A DNA stretch of 18,889 nt from Chloroflexi bacterium RBG_13_51_18 (GTDB taxonomy: Bacteria > Chloroflexota > Dehalococcoidia > Dehalococcoidales > RBG-16-60-22), in contig MGMR01000014.1 of assembly GCA_001796495.1 (NCBI GenBank), forward strand, positions 1 to 18,889. Direction: 5' to 3'. Under the pieces are notes generated by a model that was given only the letters and a program-made list of their open reading frames with translations, was not told the DNA's origin and searched no databases. Below are positions 7,718-13,551 of the stretch, piece after piece. Each line of letters starts with the position of its first letter. Position 1 is the first letter of the stretch. Made by a program: the position numbers and the translations under genes.

Positions 7718-8650
7718 TCATTTTTGTGCCCCGGCATTAACCAGGGTTTTCAGCAGGGCATACCGCTCATCGACCTGTTTTTGCAGTTCCGCCAGACCGT
7801 CCTCCTTCAAATGTGAAAATTTGCGCATTAGTTTTGTAAACTCGGTAACCGGCTTGGGATTGGCTACCTCAAGGGTAAATCTGGGTTGTCCGTCCTCCGC
7901 CTCCCAGAGCGGGAAGTAGTTTGTCCTCACGGCAGTGCGGCAGACTTCGATAGTCATATTAGAATCGATACGCCAGCCGACGGGACACGGCGAAAACACA
8001 TGGAGATACACAAATCCCTCTTTAGATTTTTCCTTGGCTTTCTGGAGCTTCTTGGCAAAGTCCTCAAGGTGGCTCAAGGTAGCCGTAGCCATATACTTAG
8101 GTTTGTGCATCAGCATTACCATCTGCATGTTCTTGGAAGCGGTAGGCTTGCCCCGCCCTACTTTACCCACCGGGGTGGTAGTTGTAGCGGCGCCTTTTTG
8201 CGTGGCGCTGCTTCTCTGGTTGCCGGTGTTCATGTAGCCTTCATTGTCATAAGCCAGGTAAATAATGTGCTCGTTCCTTTCGGCAGCGCCGCTAAGGGTC
8301 TGGAATCCTATATCCGTAGCGCAGCCGTCGCCAGTAAAGCAGACCACCGTGGCATCCTGCCCCGTCCGGCGGAAATACCTCGATAGCCCGGTGGCGCTCG
8401 AGGCTACGCCCGTCATGACACAGGAGAGATAAGATAATTTGTGCCAGGCCCCGATGTTCTGTCCATGCAATACCGGTGCGGCACAGCCGGGCGTGCCTAC
8501 AAACACCATGTTCTTTCCTAATACCTTCGGCACGAACCTGGCCGTAAGCTCCAGAGGGCAGCCGGCGCACCAGGCTACGCCGCCGGAAAATTGCTCATCG
8601 GTGCAAAAATAATCAAAAACTTTATTTCTCTTTTTTGTTGCTTCTACCAT
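7718..8650 (-). CDS. 2-oxoacid:ferredoxin oxidoreductase, beta (TPP-binding) subunit
   Basis: Carries thiamine diphosphate and the proximal [4Fe-4S] cluster of a four-subunit 2-oxoacid:acceptor oxidoreductase. The TPP motif runs from GDGCATDIGFQ (107-117) to YDNEGYMNTGNQRSSAT (134-150). Candidate cluster ligands are C28 and C31 (WCAGCP), C56 (PGCAAP) and C222 (SPCPVGW). The usual CxGCG has Pro in place of the last Gly here. I place the start at the ATG at 8650, with GAGGAT eight bases upstream and 13 bases after the alpha stop. This gives 310 residues, and the product begins MVEATKKRNK. A longer frame from 8719 exists but overlaps alpha and lacks a site. Pyruvate-type PorB is the closest general family; phenylglyoxylate or another aryl 2-oxoacid is proposed from context. 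Confidence 0.92.
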   Translation of the reverse strand: MVEATKKRNKVFDYFCTDEQFSGGVAWCAGCPLELTARFVPKVLGKNMVFVGTPGCAAPVLHGQNIGAWHKLSYLSCVMTGVASSATGLSRYFRRTGQDATVVCFTGDGCATDIGFQTLSGAAERNEHIIYLAYDNEGYMNTGNQRSSATQKGAATTTTPVGKVGRGKPTASKNMQMVMLMHKPKYMATATLSHLEDFAKKLQKAKEKSKEGFVYLHVFSPCPVGWRIDSNMTIEVCRTAVRTNYFPLWEAEDGQPRFTLEVANPKPVTEFTKLMRKFSHLKEDGLAELQKQVDERYALLKTLVNAGAQK

Positions 8651-8663
8651 TTTTTTATCCTCA

Positions 8664-9857
8664 CTATTCCATCGGAATCCAGGTAACATCCTGGTAAGCT
8701 TTGCCCTTGGCAGCAGCATTTACTTCATCGACCACCCTGCTGATATGCGGTATGGTAATATCAAGGTTAGCCAGGCCATCGATGTAGCTTAAAATGGGCA
8801 TTGAGCCTATGTCCGGGGCGATAGCTTTAAGCTCCATGCACATGGGGCCGTACTTCCACCCGAAACAAAGGCTTCGGTCGATAACGCCAACCGCCTTTTT
8901 CCCCTTCAATGCCTGAATTAGGCGCTCTTCGGGATATGGTCGGAACAGCCTTTGCTTGACAAGCCCGACTTTTATTCCTTCCGCACGCTTGGCGTCGATT
9001 ACGGTTTTTACCGAACCGGCGGCGCTGCCGGATGCCAGGATGACAATTTCGGCGTCCGCCGTCTTATATTCCTCTATCTGGCCGCCATAGCTCCGCCCGA
9101 AATATTCTCCAAATTCCTTATCGATATCATCTACCTTCTGCTTGGCCCTCTCCAGGGCCGACCAGTGCTTGTAGCGGGCTTCCACATAGCCCATTTCCAT
9201 CCCGTGCGTGCCGCAGCCGGTAGAGGCGCCGGGTATGAGCCGCGGTCGCTGCGGCTGTTTCTTCAAAGGGGCCAGGAAGGCATCCACATCAGACTGCTCT
9301 GGTATTTCTACGGCCTCGGATAGGTAGGAAAGGTAATAGCCGTCATAGTTCACCATTATCGGCAGCTGGATATCGTAATCCTCCGCCAGGCGGTACGACA
9401 TTATAATCTGGTCGATAATTTCCTGATTGTTTTCCACGATAATCTGTATCCAGCCGGAGTCGCGTGTGGATATCATGTCCTGCTGACCGGAGGAAACGGC
9501 GTGGATGCCCGGTGTCTCCCGGTTAACGTTCGCCATCACCACCGGCGCCCTGAATCCGGCAGTCTCCAGCAAGGTATCGTACATGTATACCAGCCCGTAC
9601 GAAGACGTGGCCGTGAAAACACGCGCCCCGGCCAGGCTGGCGGCGCGGCAGACGTTCATCGCCGAGTTTTCGCCTTCCACCTCGACGATTTCCGCATCCA
9701 GCGAGCCATCGGCCACGAAAGAAGACAGCTGCTCTGCCACTTCACTCTGGGGTGTTATGGGGTAAGCAGCTATAACCTCCGGTCGGCACAACCTCGCTGC
9801 GTAAGCTGTGGTATAATTGCCCGTTAAAACGCTTACTTTTCCTTTTTTAGCTTTCAT
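8664..9857 (-). CDS. 2-oxoacid:ferredoxin oxidoreductase, alpha subunit
   Basis: A 397-residue subunit that provides the other half of the TPP active site. Visible marks are the conserved YPITPQSEVAE at residues 32-42, an EVEGENSAMN segment (59-68) in place of the more usual VESEHSA, TSSYGL at 84-89, NRETPG at 112-117, and SGQQDMISTRDSGWIQ at 123-138. The start overlaps the delta stop by 11 bases, so delta and alpha are translationally coupled. Gene order gamma-delta-alpha-beta is that of archaeal and Thermotoga pyruvate:ferredoxin oxidoreductases and their relatives. The changes around the substrate loop (59-68 and 112-123) suggest a substrate other than pyruvate, but this is inference. Stop and next start are 13 bases apart. 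Confidence 0.92.
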   Translation of the reverse strand: MKAKKGKVSVLTGNYTTAYAARLCRPEVIAAYPITPQSEVAEQLSSFVADGSLDAEIVEVEGENSAMNVCRAASLAGARVFTATSSYGLVYMYDTLLETAGFRAPVVMANVNRETPGIHAVSSGQQDMISTRDSGWIQIIVENNQEIIDQIIMSYRLAEDYDIQLPIMVNYDGYYLSYLSEAVEIPEQSDVDAFLAPLKKQPQRPRLIPGASTGCGTHGMEMGYVEARYKHWSALERAKQKVDDIDKEFGEYFGRSYGGQIEEYKTADAEIVILASGSAAGSVKTVIDAKRAEGIKVGLVKQRLFRPYPEERLIQALKGKKAVGVIDRSLCFGWKYGPMCMELKAIAPDIGSMPILSYIDGLANLDITIPHISRVVDEVNAAAKGKAYQDVTWIPME

Positions 9858-10143
9858 TTGTAAAATCTCCTTCCGGGCTCATGGTGTATGCCTGTTTCGG
9901 GCATTCATGGGCGCAGATCCCGCAGCCTTTACAGAATGCCAGGTCGGCTTCATAATGGTCGCCCATGTCTTTCATGCACTGCGGCGGGCAATATAAGGCG
10001 CAAAGCCCGCAGTAATTGCACTTTGCCTTGTCCAGCACCGGCCTCTCCGTACGCCAGCTGCCGGTATCAAGGCAGAGCATTAACTGATTGGCGTCCGACC
10101 ACGGACTTTCTGTTTTGAATATATTTTTGTGTTTGATTACCAT
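9847..10143 (-). CDS. 2-oxoacid:ferredoxin oxidoreductase, delta (2x[4Fe-4S]) subunit
   Basis: A 98-residue ferredoxin-like subunit that passes electrons from the TPP site to soluble ferredoxin. Two complete motifs are present: C42-x2-C45-x2-C48-x3-C52 and C71-x2-C74-x2-C77-x3-C81, each followed by Pro. An N-terminal extension of about 40 residues without cysteine ligands is normal for the delta subunit of these enzymes. The ATG lies inside the last codons of gamma (7-base overlap, ATGGTAA), and the 3' end overlaps alpha by 11 bases. No NAD-binding flavoprotein gene is nearby, so ferredoxin is the likely acceptor. Confidence 0.94.
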   Translation of the reverse strand: MVIKHKNIFKTESPWSDANQLMLCLDTGSWRTERPVLDKAKCNYCGLCALYCPPQCMKDMGDHYEADLAFCKGCGICAHECPKQAYTMSPEGDFTNES

Positions 10144-10685
10144 TTGATTACCTCCACTTCATGGTATCCCCTCTCGGCGCTTTTCAGGTTTCTCTGGAGT
10201 ATGTCCCCGCTTAAATAGTCCGACAGGACTGCTAGCACCGATTCCAGTTTCAGCCAGCCGGTGGCGGCGGCAAAAGCTCCGAGCAGGCAGGTGTTCGGGA
10301 TATCGCGGCCGATTTCCTCCACGGCGATTCCAGTAGCGTTCACTACACCGCCTATCTTCAGGTTTTCATTAGGCTTCTTAGGCAGCTTTTTAGGGCTGTT
10401 AAGAATGAAGGCTGCCCCGGGTCGCAAGCCCGTGAAAAGCGTCGGCAAGCTTAAAAGCCCGGGGTCGATTACTATCAGCCCGTCAGGGTTATAAATTTGG
10501 GTTTTTTCCCGTATTGGTTTATCATCGATGCGGGTAAAAGCCACCACCGGCGCGCCGCGCCTTTCGAAACCGTACATCGGGAAGCTGGCCACATATTTCC
10601 CTTCCGCTACGAAAGCGCTTGCCAGCATTCTCGCCGCCAGAACAGCTCCCTGCCCGCCCCTTCCGTGAATCCTGATTTCTTTCAC
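10137..10685 (-). CDS. 2-oxoacid:ferredoxin oxidoreductase, gamma subunit
   Basis: A 182-residue subunit of the OFOR, the domain that in this superfamily is associated with CoA binding. It opens with the diagnostic IRIHGRGGQGAVLAARMLA and continues with FPMYGFERRGAPVVAFTRIDDKPIRE, a canonical gamma-domain stretch. Translation starts at a GTG at 10685, because the ATG eight bases upstream runs into a stop. AGAGGGG lies about eleven bases before the GTG. It is the first enzyme gene of the operon, 81 bp after the MarR gene, and overlaps delta by seven bases. Confidence 0.92.
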   Translation of the reverse strand: MKEIRIHGRGGQGAVLAARMLASAFVAEGKYVASFPMYGFERRGAPVVAFTRIDDKPIREKTQIYNPDGLIVIDPGLLSLPTLFTGLRPGAAFILNSPKKLPKKPNENLKIGGVVNATGIAVEEIGRDIPNTCLLGAFAAATGWLKLESVLAVLSDYLSGDILQRNLKSAERGYHEVEVIKW

Positions 10686-10766
10686 CGTTGCATAATCCCC
10701 TCTTCACTTATATTCAGCGTAAAGTTTCCAAGGTCCCGCTGTGAAACCTCTGCTCGTGAAATATTT

Positions 10767-11261
10767 TTATGATTGGCGTTTTCCGTTCCCTGTAGTCTTG
10801 GCGATTCTGGGCAACAGGTTCTCCCGGATATTTCTCATTGTTTCCACCAAGTCTTCCACCTTTTCCTTTTCCAGGCAGGATAATACCTCGCGGCTTAATT
10901 CCTGGGCTATAGGACTTAAACGGTTGGCTTCCTTCCAACCTTTATCCGTGATAACCACCTTTACTGACCGGCGGTCATTGGTAGAAGGCTCGCGGTGCAC
11001 TACACCCTGCCTTTCCATCGTATTCAATACCGCTGTAATAGAATTTTTTTCACGGAAAACGGTCTCTGAAATCTCTGAAGGCGTCATCTCCCCGCCGTTC
11101 TTGAACAATGTGCTCATTATGTTGAATCGGATGAGGCTGGCTTCGTATCGCTTAAGCTCTAATTCCAGGTAGCGCGCCAGCACCTCGAACGACATGAGGA
11201 TGGATAGCAGCGTACCCAGCGGGGTTTTATCGGTTCTTTTACTTACTTCGCTGACAGTCAT
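10767..11261 (-). CDS. MarR-family transcriptional regulator
   Basis: A winged helix-turn-helix regulator of 164 residues from the ATG at 11261. A frame-compatible GTG at 11282 would add seven residues; neither start has a clear ribosome-binding site. Helical dimerisation segments lie at about 14-40 and 115-150. The DNA-binding part runs from MTPSEISETVFREKNSITAVLNTMERQG (about 59-86) to the wing with the typical Asp-Arg-Arg (96-98) in STNDRRSVKVVITDKG. It heads the OFOR/Mo-enzyme operon and is divergent from the CoA ligase gene. Dyad-rich DNA lies between them, and a palindrome sits just before its start. The expected role is an aromatic acid- or CoA-thioester-responsive repressor controlling both directions; the ligand is unknown. 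Confidence 0.9.
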   Translation of the reverse strand: MTVSEVSKRTDKTPLGTLLSILMSFEVLARYLELELKRYEASLIRFNIMSTLFKNGGEMTPSEISETVFREKNSITAVLNTMERQGVVHREPSTNDRRSVKVVITDKGWKEANRLSPIAQELSREVLSCLEKEKVEDLVETMRNIRENLLPRIAKTTGNGKRQS

Positions 11262-11267
11262 ATTCCA

Positions 11268-11279
11268 ACTTATATAAGT
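11268..11279. promoter_or_regulatory. 12-bp perfect palindrome at the MarR gene start (candidate operator)
   Basis: ACTTATATAAGT is a perfect 12-bp dyad. It lies about 30-40 bases downstream of the predicted transcription start and immediately before the ATG at 11261. If the GTG at 11282 were used, the palindrome would lie inside coding sequence, so its presence mildly favours the ATG. A MarR dimer bound here could block its own operon. Confidence 0.45.
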
Positions 11280-11315
11280 CACAGGAAAGTCAAGAGATGT
11301 TCCACCTAGAACTAT

Positions 11316-11343
11316 ATTATACTGATATTTTTGCCTTTGTCAA
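11316..11343 (-). promoter_or_regulatory. Consensus sigma70-type promoter of the MarR/OFOR/Mo-enzyme operon
   Basis: On the minus strand TTGACA (11338-11343) and TATAAT (11316-11321) are both perfect matches to the housekeeping consensus, with a 16-base spacer. The transcription start should be near 11309, giving a leader of roughly 45 bases to the ATG at 11261. So strong a core promoter usually needs a repressor, in keeping with the first gene being a MarR protein. Confidence 0.75.
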
Positions 11344-11345
11344 CA

Positions 11346-11423
11346 TCATTCTATATGAATTTACCCTCGATGGCGTTATTATCGAGCGTATATAACGCTA
11401 CATTTTTGTTCCATATAGAATGA
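11346..11423. promoter_or_regulatory. Nested inverted repeats in the divergent control region (candidate MarR operators)
   Basis: Three perfect dyads lie within 78 bp. The outer one is TCATTCTATATG (11346-11357) with its exact complement CATATAGAATGA (11412-11423). Inside it, CTCGAT (11366-11371) matches ATCGAG (11381-11386), and GCGTTAT (11373-11379) matches ATAACGC (11392-11398). The outer repeats each also read as a TTC-N5/6-GAA half-site pair. The left repeat begins three bases from the -35 of the leftward promoter. This is the arrangement expected for a regulator that controls both transcription units. Confidence 0.55.
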
Positions 11424-11459
11424 AACTTGGCCTGACCTTTTAATGCTACCTCTTTTTAG

Positions 11460-11465
11460 TATAAT
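11460..11465 (+). promoter_or_regulatory. Candidate -10 hexamer for the CoA ligase operon
   Basis: A perfect TATAAT lies about 85 bases upstream of the ligase ATG. No good -35 is found at 16-18 bases; the nearest TTG-containing hexamer (11427-11432) is too far away. The promoter may therefore depend on an activator, or the hexamer may be a chance match in AT-rich DNA. Confidence 0.4.
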
Positions 11466-11549
11466 TTGCCAATGCCGCCTGATTTTGAGTATATTTATAT
11501 GCAGTGTATTTTAAGTGTTTCCCCATCAAATCTGGAAGAGGTGACTTTA

Positions 11550-12884
11550 ATGAAAGATAGCGAATACTGGAATCCCATCCTGGAAACTTTGCCCCGGGAA
11601 AAACTCCGGCTGCTGCAGCTAAAGAAGTTTAAGGAAATCTTTACCTGGGCGTATGAGCGTTCTAAGTTCTATGGCAAGCTTTACAAGGACGCCGGCATTG
11701 AACCCGGCGATATTAAGAAATTCGAAGATATTAAAAAGGTACCCAAGATGGAAAAGTCCATGATGCGCAGCGTCCAGGGCCCGGGTAAAGACAACTTCCC
11801 CTATGGCGATATTTTATGCGTGCCCCTGGAGCAGGTGACGGATTACCGCCAGACCAGCGGCACCACCGGACAGCCGGTCTACCAGGCGGATACCTGGCAG
11901 GACTGGGAGTTAAGCACTGAGGCTTATTGCTATGCCATGTGGGCGCAGGGCTACCGTCCCAGTGACCGGATTTTCCTGCCCTTCGGCTATAACATCTTCA
12001 TCGCGTTCTGGGCATATCACTACGCCGGCGAGAAAATCGGCTGCGAGGTCATCCCCGGCGGCGTTCTCAATACCGAGGCGCGTATCTTAAAAATACAGGA
12101 GCTTAAAGCCACGGCCATGGGCGCCACTCCTACTTATATCCTCGGCATGGCGGAGACCGCCCGTAAAATGGGCATCGACCCGCCTAAAGACCTTCTTATC
12201 CGCCGGATTACCGTCGCCGGAGAGCCGGGCGGCAGTATCCCCGCCACCCGTAAAAGAATGGAAGACGCCTGGGGGGCTAAAGTCTACGACCAGGTAGGCA
12301 GCACGGAAATAGGCCACTGGGGCTGGCAGTGCACACGCCAGGCAGGCCTGCATGTCAACGAGGGAATGTACCTGGTGGAAATCGAGGACGTAAATACCGG
12401 CGAAATCATCGAGGAACCGGGGCGTAGGGGCAAGATGGTGGTCACTACCTTCGGCCGTATGGCGCAGCCCTGCATCCGCTTCGATGTCAAGGATGTGATC
12501 CAGTGGAACGCCAGGCAATGCGACTGCGGCCGCACCTACCGCCTGCTCGATGGCGGCGTTTTAGGCCGCGCTGACGACATTACCAAGGTAAAGGGCGTGC
12601 TGCTTTCGCCGATGGCCATCGAGGAAGTGGTCAGGTCCATCCCCCAGCTCGGCAACGAATACCAGGTGGTCGTCACTAAGAAGGGCGATATCGACGATAT
12701 CACGCTGAAGGTGGAAATCCTCCCCGATTTTAAAAAAGACGAGGCTGCTATTAAAGCCAAACTCACCGACCAGCTCCGTCTGACGACCAACCTCGGCTAT
12801 AATATTGAATTTCACGAGTATGAGAGTCTGCCGCGGTCACAGGCTAAAACCCGGCGCTTCCTGGACCAGCGACCTCATCATTAG
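11550..12884 (+). CDS. Phenylacetate-CoA ligase family (PaaK-like) AMP-forming enzyme
   Basis: Activates an aryl or acyl carboxylic acid to its CoA thioester using ATP. The 444-residue length fits PaaK (430-440). Residues 103-111 hold the ATP-binding loop TSGTTGQPV. The adenylate segment is QVGSTEIG at 248-255, then come IRFDVKD at 309-315, CDCGRTYRLLDGGVLGRADD at 324-343 with the domain hinge, and a C-terminal PRSQAKTRRFLDQR with candidate catalytic Lys433. The start is the ATG at 11550 with GAAGAGGTGA six bases upstream; the frame stays open upstream to 11466 but has no site or family similarity there. It is divergent from the MarR/OFOR/Mo operon, the position PadJ would take if this is a phenylacetate module. 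Other aryl or branched acids remain possible. The 61-residue orphan follows after 11 bases. Confidence 0.93.
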   Translation: MKDSEYWNPILETLPREKLRLLQLKKFKEIFTWAYERSKFYGKLYKDAGIEPGDIKKFEDIKKVPKMEKSMMRSVQGPGKDNFPYGDILCVPLEQVTDYRQTSGTTGQPVYQADTWQDWELSTEAYCYAMWAQGYRPSDRIFLPFGYNIFIAFWAYHYAGEKIGCEVIPGGVLNTEARILKIQELKATAMGATPTYILGMAETARKMGIDPPKDLLIRRITVAGEPGGSIPATRKRMEDAWGAKVYDQVGSTEIGHWGWQCTRQAGLHVNEGMYLVEIEDVNTGEIIEEPGRRGKMVVTTFGRMAQPCIRFDVKDVIQWNARQCDCGRTYRLLDGGVLGRADDITKVKGVLLSPMAIEEVVRSIPQLGNEYQVVVTKKGDIDDITLKVEILPDFKKDEAAIKAKLTDQLRLTTNLGYNIEFHEYESLPRSQAKTRRFLDQRPHH

Positions 12885-12895
12885 GAGTTAAAAAA

Positions 12896-13081
12896 ATGGC
12901 GCAGCAATACGATATAAAAGCAATGGTAACCAAAATAAAAGCGTTGCGTACCGATGCGGAGTCGCTTAAAGAAATCTCCGGCGGCATTCCGGCGGTGATA
13001 AAAAACGCCGACCGTATTCTGGCTAATGTCAGGATGCTGGAAATAAATATCAGCGACGTAGCGGAAGTTCAGGGGAAGTAA
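12896..13081 (+). CDS. Small protein of unknown function, coupled to the CoA ligase
   Basis: A 61-residue product I do not recognise. It is hydrophilic and predicted to be largely helical, with a Lys/Asp/Glu/Ile/Leu pattern (KIKALRTDAESLKEI, then NADRILANVRMLEINISDV). It has no cysteine, no membrane segment and no signal peptide. Its ribosome-binding site (TTAGGAG) overlaps the stop codon of the ligase gene, and the ATG follows 11 bases later, so it is very probably translated and coupled to the ligase. The spacing and the real ribosome-binding site argue against a chance frame. It could be a helical accessory or structural partner of the ligase. Confidence 0.7.
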   Translation: MAQQYDIKAMVTKIKALRTDAESLKEISGGIPAVIKNADRILANVRMLEINISDVAEVQGK

Positions 13082-13088
13082 AAGGGCA

Positions 13089-13119
13089 GCTGCCGTTTTC
13101 CCCTTACTCCAGCGGCAGC
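13089..13119. repeat. GC-rich hairpin between two small genes
   Basis: GCTGCCG (13089-13095) pairs with CGGCAGC (13113-13119) across a 17-base loop that contains a run of pyrimidines. The left arm is also part of a perfect palindrome GGCAGCTGCC. The hairpin lies immediately before the AAGAGGAGGT ribosome-binding site of the next gene and is not followed by a U-tract. An RNA stem that separates or tunes expression of the two small genes is likelier than a terminator. Confidence 0.45.
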
Positions 13120-13134
13120 CAAGAGGAGGTAGCA

Positions 13135-13344
13135 ATGGTTTTCGGGTTTATTCTGGTAGCTGTCGGCGTTATCGCCATACTGGTCAAAGCGGATGTGCTC
13201 TCCGGCTCTATCTGGGACTATGTATGGCCTGCGGCGCTGGTGATAATAGGGCTTTCCTTCGTATTGGGCAGATTCCGCCGCCGCCGCTGGTGGTGGATGG
13301 GCTGGTCACCCTGGGATGATAGGGATAAAGATAAAAATGAGTAG
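13135..13344 (+). CDS. Small two-helix membrane protein (LiaI/LiaF-like transmembrane region)
   Basis: A 69-residue protein with two hydrophobic helices at about 2-18 and 28-45, separated by a short GSIWDYVWPAAL turn. A basic, Trp-rich juxtamembrane segment (RFRRRRWWWMGW) and an acidic tail follow. The pattern IxxGxxxILxxxDxL...WPxxLIxxGLxxL is that of the LiaI/LiaF-type transmembrane (DUF5668) family. The ribosome-binding site GAGGAGGT is strong, with good spacing. Stand-alone versions have no fixed function; in larger LiaF and PspC-like proteins this module serves cell-envelope stress sensing. It sits in the same direction as the CoA ligase, but a functional link is not shown. Confidence 0.75.
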   Translation: MVFGFILVAVGVIAILVKADVLSGSIWDYVWPAALVIIGLSFVLGRFRRRRWWWMGWSPWDDRDKDKNE

Positions 13345-13551
13345 AACCGATGTATTTTTTACCTACTCCCTAATGTGAACCGGCGCTGGAAACAGTTATC
13401 ATCTCCGCAATTGGTCCGGGCTATTTACTTTCCCGGCGTTAGCATGTGTTCTCATATGTCTGCGCCCCCACTACCAGCTTAAAGGATCTTTGCTCCTCGC
13501 TTATTAACGTATTAATCTGCCGTTGAACCGGCATATATTTATTGGAGTTTT
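13345..13551. other. Intergenic region before the MATE transporter gene
   Basis: 207 bp without a convincing gene. It contains a 9-bp direct repeat TGAACCGGC (13376-13384 and 13524-13532) and an ATTAA-CGTA-TTAAT dyad (13503-13516). A weak promoter-like pair lies around the dyad (TTGCTC at 13490, TAATCT at 13513, 17 bases apart). The MATE gene probably has its own promoter here, perhaps with an operator over the dyad. I see no terminator with a U-tract. Confidence 0.3.

Noticed and set aside
8651..8719. Longer OFOR beta frame starting at 8719
   Set aside because: The extra 23 residues overlap the conserved end of alpha; the ATG at 8650 has a good ribosome-binding site and the expected N-terminus.
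11466..11549. N-terminal extension of the CoA ligase from a TTG at 11466
   Set aside because: It begins at the predicted -10 hexamer, has no ribosome-binding site, and family similarity begins only at the ATG at 11550, which has GAGGTG in front.
13089..13119. Hairpin as terminator of the CoA ligase unit
   Set aside because: No U-tract on either side; a strong ribosome-binding site follows directly.
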